In this document: positions 18,569 to 25,025 of the stretch, piece by piece
How positions within the stretch are numbered: the stretch's first letter is position 1
How the letters are laid out: each line of letters starts with the position of its first letter
Assembly (NCBI GenBank): GCA_937860285.1
Contig: CALMBS010000291.1
Coordinates: forward strand, 1 to 25,025
Reading direction: 5' to 3'
DNA: 25,025 bases
From: an uncultured Chloroflexota bacterium
GTDB lineage: Bacteria > Chloroflexota > Dehalococcoidia > UBA2247 > RBG-13-53-26
Position numbers and translations under genes: made by a program
The notes under the pieces: model-generated
What the model was told of the DNA's origin: nothing
Database searches by the model: none
What the model saw: the letters and a program-made list of their open reading frames with translations, nothing else

Positions 18569-20821
18569 CTAGGTGTGCTTTGGCGGGCGGCCGAAGTCAC
18601 CTCCCCGGCCGCCGCGGCTGTGGGGGCGGCCCTCGGAAGGCCTTCTGTCGCCCCGCGGGCCCTCGGGATGTCTCCGGGGGGTGTGGGGCCGCGGCGCCGG
18701 CGCAGCCGCGCCGGCTTCCTGGTTGCCCGGGGCGGCACCGCCGGCCCCCTGGGACTGGAAGACGGCCTTCCGAGACAGGCTCACCTTGCCCGTGCGGTCG
18801 ACGTCGGTAACCATGACCATGATCTCATCGCCCAGCTTGACCACGTCCTCGACGCTGGGGACCCGGTAGTCGGCCAGCTCGCTTATGTGCACCAGGCCCT
18901 CTTTGCCCGGCATTATCTCCACCACGCAGCCGAAGGGCAGTATCTTGATCACCTTCCCGGTGTAGACGCTGTTGATCTCCACGTCCCGGGCCAGGCTCTC
19001 CACCATGGCTATGGCCTTCTGGGCCGCCTCGGGGTCCACCGACCCGATGAGAACGGTCCCATCGTCCTCGATGTCAATGGTGGCCTTCGTCTGCTCCACA
19101 ATGGACCTGATGGTCTTCCCTCCGGGGCCGATGACGGCGCCTATCTTGCTGGGATTGATGCTGATCTTGATCATCCGCGGCGCATACCGGGAGAGCTCCG
19201 GGCGGCTGGCGGCGAGGGTCTCCTGTATCACTGCCAGGACCTTCATCCGGGCGTCGTGGGCGTCCGAGAGCGCCTTCTCCAGTATCTCAAAAGTCAGCCC
19301 CTTGAGCTTGGTATCCAGCTGGACGGCAGTCACTCCGGAAGCAGTGCCGGCCACCTTGAAGTCCATGTCGCCGTAGAAGTCCTCCTGGCCCTCCAGGTCG
19401 GTGAGGACGTGGAACCTCCCGTCCTCCGCCGTTACGAGGCCCATGGCTATGCCCGCCACCGGGGCCTTGATAGGAACGCCCGCGTCCATCAGTGACAGCG
19501 TAGAGGCGCAGACACTGCCCATGGAGGTGCTGCCGTTGGAGCTGAGCACCTCGGAGACCAGCCGGATGGTGTACGGGAACTCGTCCTCGCCCGGAACGAC
19601 CGGGGTGAGGGCCCTCTCCACCAGGGCGCCATGACCTACCTCGCGCCGCCCCGGCGAGCCCATGCGCTTGACCTCTCCGGTCGAATAGGGCGGGAAGTTG
19701 TAGTGATGCATGAAGCGCCGGCTCTCCTCCAGGGTGAGGCCGTCCAGCTTCTGTTCCTCCCGCGCGGAGCCCAGGGTGGCGATATTGAGCACCTGCGTCA
19801 GGCCCCTGGTAAACAGGCCCGAGCCGTGGGTGCGGGGGAGCAGCCCCACCGCGCAGCTCAACGGGCGGATCTCGGTGATGGCCCGCCCGTCGGGGCGCAG
19901 CCCTCTCTGCATGATGGCGGACCTGATCTCCGCCTTCACCTTGGATTCCAGCACGGAGATGATCTCGTTCTTGGGGTACTGCTCGCCGAAGGTCGCTACC
20001 AGCTCTTCTTCCAGGGCGGCGATGGCCGCGTCCCTCTCCAGCCTCCCCTGCGGTATCAGCCTGGATACCCGGTCGCCGAGGGCGGCGGTGATCTCCTCCT
20101 CCAGGCCGAAGCTCAGGGCGGCCGGCTTGAACTCTGCCTTGGGCTTGCCGCACAGGCGGACCAGCTCCTGCTGCATGGCGATGAGGTCCTGGTTTATGTG
20201 ATGGCCGAGCTTGATGCCCTCCATGATGATCTTCTCGTCGGCCTCCCTGGCGCCGGCCTCCACCATGGCCACCTTGTCCACGGTGCTGACCACGACCAGG
20301 TCGAGCAGGCTCTCCTGTAGCTCGGTGAAGGTGGGATTGATCAGGTACTTGTCGTTGCTGTAGCCCAGGCGGACGGCGCCGACGGGCCCGTCAAAGGGTA
20401 TCTCGGACATGGACAGCGCCGCAGAGGCACCCACCAGGCCCAGCACGTCCGGCGAGTTTTCCTGGTCCGCGGACAGCACGGTGATGATGATCTGCGTCTC
20501 GTTGCGGAACCCCTTGGGGAAGAGCGGCCGCAGGGGCCGGTCCGCCAGCCGGCTGGCCAGCACTGCCTGCTGGCCGGGGCGGCCTTCCCTGCGGAAGAAG
20601 CTCCCCGGGATCTTGCCGGCCGCATACAGCTTCTCCTCGTAGTCGATGGTCAGCGGCAGGAAATCGACATTCGGGTTGGGATGCTTCTCCATGCAGGCCG
20701 TGGCCAGAATGACGGTGTCGCCGTAGCTGACGGTGACAGCGCTGCCGGCCTGCATGGCCAGCTCACCGGTCTTGACAATGAGCGGCTTGTCGCCAATTGC
20801 GGTCTCAACCTTGTGTAGCAT
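18569..20821 (-). CDS. pnp: Polyribonucleotide nucleotidyltransferase (PNPase)
   Basis: Phosphorolytic 3'-5' exoribonuclease that degrades mRNA. The 750 residues hold two RNase PH domains (about 1-225 and 310-540) around an all-alpha linker. The second has the phosphate-binding SSNGSTSMGSVC (427-438) and GDMDFKVAGT (484-493). Then come a KH domain with IGPGGKTI (564-571) and an S1 domain (about 617-686). The tail from about 690 is unstructured and rich in Gly, Pro, Arg and Ala, likely extra RNA contact. ATG at 20821 has AGGAGG ten bases upstream. rpsO lies 64 bases upstream, the classic arrangement, which often involves post-transcriptional control of pnp; no strong hairpin is seen in the gap. 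Confidence 0.97.
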   Translation of the reverse strand: MLHKVETAIGDKPLIVKTGELAMQAGSAVTVSYGDTVILATACMEKHPNPNVDFLPLTIDYEEKLYAAGKIPGSFFRREGRPGQQAVLASRLADRPLRPLFPKGFRNETQIIITVLSADQENSPDVLGLVGASAALSMSEIPFDGPVGAVRLGYSNDKYLINPTFTELQESLLDLVVVSTVDKVAMVEAGAREADEKIIMEGIKLGHHINQDLIAMQQELVRLCGKPKAEFKPAALSFGLEEEITAALGDRVSRLIPQGRLERDAAIAALEEELVATFGEQYPKNEIISVLESKVKAEIRSAIMQRGLRPDGRAITEIRPLSCAVGLLPRTHGSGLFTRGLTQVLNIATLGSAREEQKLDGLTLEESRRFMHHYNFPPYSTGEVKRMGSPGRREVGHGALVERALTPVVPGEDEFPYTIRLVSEVLSSNGSTSMGSVCASTLSLMDAGVPIKAPVAGIAMGLVTAEDGRFHVLTDLEGQEDFYGDMDFKVAGTASGVTAVQLDTKLKGLTFEILEKALSDAHDARMKVLAVIQETLAASRPELSRYAPRMIKISINPSKIGAVIGPGGKTIRSIVEQTKATIDIEDDGTVLIGSVDPEAAQKAIAMVESLARDVEINSVYTGKVIKILPFGCVVEIMPGKEGLVHISELADYRVPSVEDVVKLGDEIMVMVTDVDRTGKVSLSRKAVFQSQGAGGAAPGNQEAGAAAPAPRPHTPRRHPEGPRGDRRPSEGRPHSRGGRGGDFGRPPKHT

Positions 20822-20885
20822 AGATAACCAGCCTCCTGTTGGAGTGTCCGTGGGGATGATCCTGAAAGGACTGGCCGAGAAGGGC

Positions 20886-21149
20886 CTATCTCCGCAGGCC
20901 GAGCTTGGCTATGAGCGCCTGATAGCGCGCCACCTTGCGCCGTCTCAGGTGCGCCAGGAGTCTGCGCCGCTGCCCTACCAGCATCAGGAGCCCCCGCTGA
21001 GAGTGGAAATCATGCTTGTGCAGCTTCATGTGCTCCGTCAAGCGATTGATTCTCTCAGTGAGGATGGCCACCTGGACCTCTGTCGAGCCAGTGTCCTTCT
21101 CATTGGACCGGAACTGCTCGATGATCGCGCTCTTCTTTTCTGTCTCCAC
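20886..21149 (-). CDS. rpsO: 30S ribosomal protein S15
   Basis: An 87-residue protein of standard S15 length that binds 16S rRNA early in small-subunit assembly. Family features include FRSNEKDTGSTEVQVA, LTERINRLTEHMKLHKHD and the RRRLLAHLRR segment near the end. GTG at 21149 is the start, with GGAG six bases upstream. It is the first gene behind a strong promoter. In other bacteria S15 represses its own mRNA by binding a leader structure; the 5' leader here is short (about 25 bases), so such control would have to involve the coding start. Confidence 0.96.
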   Translation of the reverse strand: METEKKSAIIEQFRSNEKDTGSTEVQVAILTERINRLTEHMKLHKHDFHSQRGLLMLVGQRRRLLAHLRRRKVARYQALIAKLGLRR

Positions 21150-21180
21150 CTTCTACTCCGTTTATTCTTTCAAACGTTTC

Positions 21181-21209
21181 ATTATAGCACGGGAATCGCC
21201 GCGTGCAAA
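21181..21209 (-). promoter_or_regulatory. Promoter of rpsO and possibly the whole rpsO-rpoD gene run
   Basis: On the minus strand a perfect -10 box TATAAT (21186-21181) and a -35 box TTTGCA (21209-21204, four of six consensus bases) are separated by exactly 17 bases, in the one AT-rich patch of the area. Transcription would start near 21174, about 25 bases before rpsO. No comparably good promoter was seen in the short gaps down to rpoD. Confidence 0.75.
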
Positions 21210-21247
21210 AGGTGGCCTCACTGATCCGGCCGGCGGAGGTGCGCCGG

Positions 21248-21266
21248 GCCCGCGGCGGCCGCGGAC
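21248..21266 (-). terminator. GC-rich hairpin at the end of the GNAT gene
   Basis: CCGCGG, a three-base loop, and CCGCGG again (21250-21264) can extend by a U-G and a G-C pair on the minus-strand RNA to an eight-pair stem that reaches the stop codon. There is no U-run after it, so it is only a possible terminator separating the aminomutase/ATP-grasp cluster from the rpsO promoter. Confidence 0.3.
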
Positions 21267-21742
21267 TAGAGGCGTTTCTCCAGGATGAGCTTGTCGTCCC
21301 CTGGCGAGTAGAAATCGGCGATCCGGCCGGCCTCACGATAGTCGAGGGACTGGTAGAACCGCCTGGTCTTGGCATAGTCCGGGCGCCCTGCGGTCTCCAC
21401 CAATATGAGCCGCCCCCGGCTTCTCTTAATCCTGCGCTCGGTGAAGGCCATCAGGGCCCGGCCGACGCCCTGGCCCTGTCCGCCGGGGTCCACCGCTATC
21501 CAGTAGACGTCCCAGGTGCCTTTCGTCAGAGGCGTCGGGCCGTAGCAGATGTAGCCCGTGACCACGGCGTTGACCTCGGCCACGAATACCAGGTATCCCG
21601 AGGCGACAGGCGCCTCCAGGTAGGCGTCCAGCAACTCCTCGGCCACGGTCACTTCTTCGGGGGTGAACTCGCGGACGCTGCGCAGTATGTCCATGATCGC
21701 CGGCTTGTCCCTGGCGATCATGGGCCTGACCCTGGTCTTCAT
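21266..21742 (-). CDS. GNAT-family N-acetyltransferase
   Basis: A 158-residue single-domain protein of the GNAT fold, which transfers an acyl group, usually acetyl from acetyl-CoA, to an amine. The acetyl-CoA loop GGQGQGVGRALM (87-98, the Q/RxxGxG/A motif) is clear, preceded by the beta strand VYWIAVDP. The C-terminal part, FYQSLDYREAGRI, matches the usual Tyr-containing helix-strand end. ATG at 21742 overlaps the upstream ATP-grasp stop as ATGA, so it is translationally coupled and likely acts on the same substrate or product. With a lysine 2,3-aminomutase gene three places upstream, acetylation of beta-lysine or a derivative is a reasonable guess, but the substrate cannot be read from sequence; ribosomal-protein acetylation is an alternative. 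Confidence 0.85.
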   Translation of the reverse strand: MKTRVRPMIARDKPAIMDILRSVREFTPEEVTVAEELLDAYLEAPVASGYLVFVAEVNAVVTGYICYGPTPLTKGTWDVYWIAVDPGGQGQGVGRALMAFTERRIKRSRGRLILVETAGRPDYAKTRRFYQSLDYREAGRIADFYSPGDDKLILEKRL

Positions 21743-22794
21743 ACAGCTGACTTGCGCATGGCCATGGACAACAGCCTGTCGACGAACTGGGTGTAGGTCA
21801 TGCCGGCGGCGGCCGCCTGGCGGGCCGCGCCCGACCCCGGGGTGATGTCCGGGTTGGGATTGGCCTCCAGAACCTGCGGGATCCCGTCTTCGCCCAGCCT
21901 CATGTCGACGCGGGCGTAACCGCGCTTCACCAGCAGCCTGAAGACGGCCTCCGCCGTGCGGTAGAGCATGGCGCTCTGCTCCAGGTTGATCTCGGCCGGG
22001 CAGGCCACCTTGGTGCGATTGAAGTAGAAGGTGTCCTCCTCCCACTTGGCGGCATAGGTCAGGACCCGCGGCACCCCGGGCGGCAGGTCGTACAGTATCT
22101 CTGATATGGGCAGGACCGCCAGCTTCCGGTGGCCCATCACGGTGACATTGAACTCCCGCCCGTCGACGAACTCCTCCACCAGGGCGTCACCCCCGAAGGA
22201 CCGGCTGACCATGGCCACTTGGCGCTCCAGGGAGGGCTGGTCGCTGACCACGCTGTTGGCGGAGAGGCCGTGGCTGGCGTCCTGCCCGCTGGGCTTGACG
22301 ATGCAGGGGAACCTCAGCTGGAAGCTGTCCACGGTCTCGGGGGTCAGCTTCTGGTGTTCGGGGGTGGGGATCCCGTGCGCCCTCATGAGGTCCTTGGCCT
22401 TGGCCTTGTCCAGCCCCAGGGCCAGCGCGGCGCTGGAGCACCCCGTGTACCTGAACCCCATCTCGGCCATCATGCCGGCCACGGCGGCCTCCGTCTTCGG
22501 CCGGGTGTCGAAGCCCTCGAAGAGGTTGAACACCAGGTCCGTGTCCAGGGCCTTGAGGGTCTCGCGGGCTTCCTCGATGGGGGGCAGAAGGGGCACCCTG
22601 ACTACCTCGTATCCCAGCTCTTCCAGCGACTGGTGGGCGGCTACCACGCCTTCCAGGATGGAGAGGATGGCCTTCTGCTCGCCGATCTCGTCGTAGATGC
22701 CCGGCACCGGCTCATTGTATACGATGGCTATCTTGCGCTTTGGCGCCGAGCCTCTGGAGGGCCGCGTCGAGGACGGCCGAGATGAGGTCTTCAT
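21739..22794 (-). CDS. D-Ala-D-Ala-ligase-like ATP-grasp protein A
   Basis: A 351-residue ATP-grasp ligase related to D-alanine-D-alanine ligases, which activate a carboxylate as acyl phosphate and join it to an amine. Motifs in order: an N-terminal domain starting KIAIVYNEPVPG (21-32), VFNLFEG (88-94), the ATP loop VKPSGQDASHG (166-176), VEEFVDGREF (206-215), and the Mg-binding VDMRLGEDG with LEANPNPDITPGSG (309-322; EVNTLPGLT in true Ddl). In the mobile loop the usual Lys-Tyr pair is Lys-Trp (K250-W251). The N-terminal 20 residues are basic and Ser-rich and overlap the end of protein B's gene by 83 bases; ATG at 22794 is the only good start. Coupled by ATGA to the GNAT gene. Substrates unknown; a D-Ala-D-Ala role is doubtful. 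Confidence 0.85.
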   Translation of the reverse strand: MKTSSRPSSTRPSRGSAPKRKIAIVYNEPVPGIYDEIGEQKAILSILEGVVAAHQSLEELGYEVVRVPLLPPIEEARETLKALDTDLVFNLFEGFDTRPKTEAAVAGMMAEMGFRYTGCSSAALALGLDKAKAKDLMRAHGIPTPEHQKLTPETVDSFQLRFPCIVKPSGQDASHGLSANSVVSDQPSLERQVAMVSRSFGGDALVEEFVDGREFNVTVMGHRKLAVLPISEILYDLPPGVPRVLTYAAKWEEDTFYFNRTKVACPAEINLEQSAMLYRTAEAVFRLLVKRGYARVDMRLGEDGIPQVLEANPNPDITPGSGAARQAAAAGMTYTQFVDRLLSMAMRKSAV

Positions 22795-23734
22795 AGGTCC
22801 ATCCCACCTTTCTGGCCATGATGGGCAGATCGCCCGATTTTGGATTCAGTCCGGGGAGGGGGTTGACCTCGAGGAAGTACGGTATCCCATCCGGACTGAT
22901 CCTGAAATCCATCCTGGCGAAATCCCGGCAGCCCAGGGCCTCGAAGGCCCTCAGGCTGTAGTCGACTATGTCCTGGAGAACCCCTGTAGCCAGCTGGGCG
23001 GGGCATTCGTAAGTCAGGAGGGACTCCCAGTCCCTCTTCACCTCCAGGGAGTAGACGAAGTGGTCCGTCTTCCGGCGGGGAAGCACGCGCATGATCCCCA
23101 CCACCCGGGGCGGGGAGTTCCCCACCAGGCCGACCGTGACCTCGTCTCCGTCTATGAACTCTTCCACCATCACCGGCTGCCGGTAGTGCTCCAGCAGCCC
23201 CTTCACGGCTTCGACAATCTGCGGCGTGCTCTTCAGCCGGGACGTCACCCGGATGCCCTTGCTGGAACCTTCGTGGGCTGGCTTGGCGAAGGCCGGCAGC
23301 GGGAACACTCCCCAGTCTGCCTCGGCGAGCTGCGCGGCGTCCCGGATCACCATCCATTTCGGCGTGGCCACTCCGGCGAAGGACACCAGCCTCTTGGCCA
23401 GCGGCTTCTCCAGCGTCAGGGCCAGGCACAGCGGGTCCGAGCCCGAGTACGGCACGCCCAGCATCTCCAGGACCGACGGCACCTGGGCCTCCCGGCTGCG
23501 GAAGTTCCCCAGTCCTTCGGCTATGTTGAACACCAGGTCCACCTTCTCCGCCAGGATGCGGTTCAGGAAGTCCCGGCCGCCCCCCAGCCTGACGGCGGCG
23601 TGGCCCCGGCCTTCGATGGCTTTGGCGATGGCCTCCACCGTCTCCATGGAGTCGTATTCCTCGAGGGCGTCTTCCGGGCGGCCCTGGGGCTCCGGCACCC
23701 GTTCTTTCAGATCGTACGTCAGGCCTATTCTCAT
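22712..23734 (-). CDS. D-Ala-D-Ala-ligase-like ATP-grasp protein B
   Basis: A 340-residue paralogue-like neighbour of protein A, also of the D-Ala-D-Ala ligase branch of ATP-grasp enzymes. It starts MRIGLTYDLKERVP, has VFNIAEG (68-74), the ATP loop KPAHEGSSKG (151-160; a close match to the Ddl pattern), VEEFIDGDEVTVG (190-202) and MDFRISPDG with LEVNPLPGLNPKSG (288-301). The mobile-loop pair is Lys-Arg (K233-R234), where Ddl has Lys-Tyr. YECPAQL (242-248) matches the Ddl YFCPAGL. ATG at 23734 is chosen because it gives the family-like start; GTG at 23761 lies within a palindrome. Its 3' end overlaps protein A. Placed directly after an aminomutase gene, it probably acts on an amino acid or small peptide, but the substrate is not known. 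Confidence 0.85.
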   Translation of the reverse strand: MRIGLTYDLKERVPEPQGRPEDALEEYDSMETVEAIAKAIEGRGHAAVRLGGGRDFLNRILAEKVDLVFNIAEGLGNFRSREAQVPSVLEMLGVPYSGSDPLCLALTLEKPLAKRLVSFAGVATPKWMVIRDAAQLAEADWGVFPLPAFAKPAHEGSSKGIRVTSRLKSTPQIVEAVKGLLEHYRQPVMVEEFIDGDEVTVGLVGNSPPRVVGIMRVLPRRKTDHFVYSLEVKRDWESLLTYECPAQLATGVLQDIVDYSLRAFEALGCRDFARMDFRISPDGIPYFLEVNPLPGLNPKSGDLPIMARKVGWTYEDLISAVLDAALQRLGAKAQDSHRIQ

Positions 23735-23755
23735 CTCTATGCGCAACTCACCATC

Positions 23756-23780
23756 CGTCACGGGGCACTGCCCCGTGACG
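23756..23780. repeat. Perfect 25-bp palindrome between the aminomutase and ATP-grasp B genes
   Basis: Arms CGTCACGGGGCA (23756-23767) and TGCCCCGTGACG (23769-23780) match perfectly around one central base. A second inverted repeat, GAGAC-C-GTCTC (23783-23793), follows directly. No T-run flanks either side. It could be an operator, an RNA processing or stabilising hairpin, or a copy of a dispersed palindromic repeat. Confidence 0.8.
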
Positions 23781-23815
23781 TTGAGACCGTCTCCTCGTCT
23801 CCGTGACCTATGTAA

Positions 23816-25025
23816 TTAGGGCGAGCTACTGGTGGCCGCTTTCGCGGTTGTCGCCAGGCTGGGGAAGGCCAGCTGGTTGGTGTTGCCGTTGCGGCGCCCG
23901 TTCTGCCCGTTTGACTTGCCCGTGGCTGACTTCGGTCCCTTGGGGTTCCGGTACTGGAACAGCCGTCCCTGGTAGTTCCTTATCAGGAGCTCCTCCGATG
24001 TCTGGAGGACCACGTAGTTCGGCTGCAGCGGCACCTTGCCGCCACCCTGGGGCAGGTCGATGACGAACGTCGGCACGGCCAATCCGGAGGTGTGGCCGCG
24101 CATGCCCTCAATGATCTTGATTCCGGATTCCACCGGAGTCCGCAGGTGCTCGGTGCCCTGCACCTCGTCGCACTGGAAGAGGTAGTAGGGGCGCACCTTG
24201 ATCCTGAGAAGCTCACGGCACAGCTTCAGCTGGGTTTCCGCCGTGTCGTTGACGCCGCGCAGCAGCACGCTCTGGTTGTTCACCGGAATGCCGGCCCGCA
24301 GCAGCCTGTCGCAGGCCTGGGCCGCCTCCGGCGTGATCTCGCGGGGGTGGTTGAAATGGGTATTGAGCCATATGGGCCCATACTTGGAAAGCATGGAGCA
24401 CAGCTCATCATCGATGCGCTGCGGCAGCACCACCGGGAAGCGGCTCCCGATGCGGATCATCTCCACGTGCTTGATCTGCCTCAGGCCGGAGAGCACCTCT
24501 TCCAGGCGCCGCGCCGAGAGGGTCAGGGGGTCGCCGCCGGAGATGATCACGTCGCGGACCACATCGGTCCGGCGAATGTAGTCGAGCATGCGCTCGATTT
24601 CCTCGGGGCTGTGCACCCATCCTCCGTGCCGCCATTCCCTTTTCCGGGTGCAGTGACGGCACAGCATGGGACAGATATCGGTGAGGACCATGAGTGCCCT
24701 GTCCGGGTACCGGTGCACCAGGCCCGGGACAGGCGAGTGCCCTCGCTCGTCCAGAGGGTCTTCCATGCCCATTCCGGCCAGTCCGATCTCCTTGAAGGAC
24801 GGTATGGCCTGGATGCGGACGGGGTCGTCCGGGTTGGCCCAGTCAATGAGGGAAAAGTAGTAGGGCGTTACCGAAAGGGGATACTTGGTGGTGACCAGCC
24901 GGATCTGTTCCTGATCCTTGGCCGATAGAGGGATATGTCGTATCAGCTCATCGACAGAGCTGATGCGATGGCGAAAATGCCACTTCCAGTCGTTCCAGCA
25001 TTCGTCAGATACTTGCCCGAAGAAC
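23816..25025 (-). CDS. kamA: Lysine 2,3-aminomutase-type radical SAM enzyme (5' end beyond window)
   Basis: 402 residues are visible; perhaps 10-20 N-terminal residues are missing. KamA moves the alpha-amino group of L-lysine to the beta carbon using a 4Fe-4S cluster, S-adenosylmethionine and pyridoxal phosphate. The visible start (DECWNDWKWHFRHRI) and RYPDRALMVLTDICPMLCRHC match KamA closely, with the radical SAM CX3CX2C. PLP-lysine motif: DLPQGGGK. Both aspartates that fix lysine as substrate (QCDE, near Asp293 of the clostridial enzyme, and VIDLPQGGGK, near Asp330) are kept, arguing against glutamate 2,3-aminomutase. The zinc-site cysteines of clostridial KamA (Cys268 and the C-terminal CxCxxC) are absent; the tail is a Gly/Asn/Ser/Lys-rich stretch. 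The frame was read through from the window edge; the internal ATG at 24772 is not the start. EpmB is a less likely alternative. Confidence 0.9.
   Translation of the reverse strand, partial: FFGQVSDECWNDWKWHFRHRISSVDELIRHIPLSAKDQEQIRLVTTKYPLSVTPYYFSLIDWANPDDPVRIQAIPSFKEIGLAGMGMEDPLDERGHSPVPGLVHRYPDRALMVLTDICPMLCRHCTRKREWRHGGWVHSPEEIERMLDYIRRTDVVRDVIISGGDPLTLSARRLEEVLSGLRQIKHVEMIRIGSRFPVVLPQRIDDELCSMLSKYGPIWLNTHFNHPREITPEAAQACDRLLRAGIPVNNQSVLLRGVNDTAETQLKLCRELLRIKVRPYYLFQCDEVQGTEHLRTPVESGIKIIEGMRGHTSGLAVPTFVIDLPQGGGKVPLQPNYVVLQTSEELLIRNYQGRLFQYRNPKGPKSATGKSNGQNGRRNGNTNQLAFPSLATTAKAATSSSP

Noticed and set aside
20822..20885. Possible RNase III-type hairpin between rpsO and pnp
   Set aside because: Only a weak four-base GGCC/GGCC pairing is visible; not enough to call a structure.

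Overview
The window is a gene-dense stretch of bacterial chromosome, high in G+C (roughly 60-65% by eye), with no mobile elements, no tRNA or rRNA genes and no gap above 300 bases. Gene content and order (dgt-dnaG-rpoD next to a PEP synthase, dapB-asd-dapA behind rpsO-pnp, secD-secF beside purL) and the protein sequences suggest Chloroflexota, most likely class Dehalococcoidia. That placement comes from recognition, not from a tree.

Layout. (1) 1-3565, plus strand: the 3' end of secD, then secF (8-nt overlap) and purL. (2) 3590-6969, minus strand: an alpha-type NDP-forming acyl-CoA synthetase whose stop codon overlaps the GTG start of a ClC chloride-transport protein with two CBS domains. A good promoter lies immediately upstream of the synthetase, so close that the mRNA may be leaderless. 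(3) 7118-8446, plus strand: ffh, facing rpoD across a shared hairpin. (4) 8477-21149, minus strand: nine closely spaced genes, rpsO-pnp-dapB-asd-dapA-ppsA-dgt-dnaG-rpoD. They could form one 12.7-kb operon starting at a promoter with a perfect TATAAT box upstream of rpsO. It joins mRNA turnover and translation (S15, PNPase), lysine/diaminopimelate synthesis, PEP synthesis, dNTP control, primase and the main sigma factor. (5) 21266-25025, minus strand: a lysine 2,3-aminomutase-type radical SAM enzyme (5' end beyond the window), two adjacent but different D-Ala-D-Ala-ligase-like ATP-grasp enzymes, and a GNAT acetyltransferase.

Region 5 is the best candidate for an undescribed system. The aminomutase keeps both lysine-specifying aspartates and should make beta-lysine. 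The two ATP-grasp proteins are tightly coupled to each other and to the acetyltransferase, and both have altered acceptor-loop residues compared with true D-Ala-D-Ala ligases. The idea that they build a beta-lysine-containing peptide or amide is inference, not shown by sequence. A perfect 12-bp-arm palindrome sits between the aminomutase and the first ligase.

Other points worth a second look are a glutamine in the G3 motif of Ffh (DTQGR instead of DTAGR), a valine at the proton-glutamate position of the ClC protein, a CX3C zinc knuckle in DnaG, and a low-complexity N-terminal extension of about 170 residues on RpoD.
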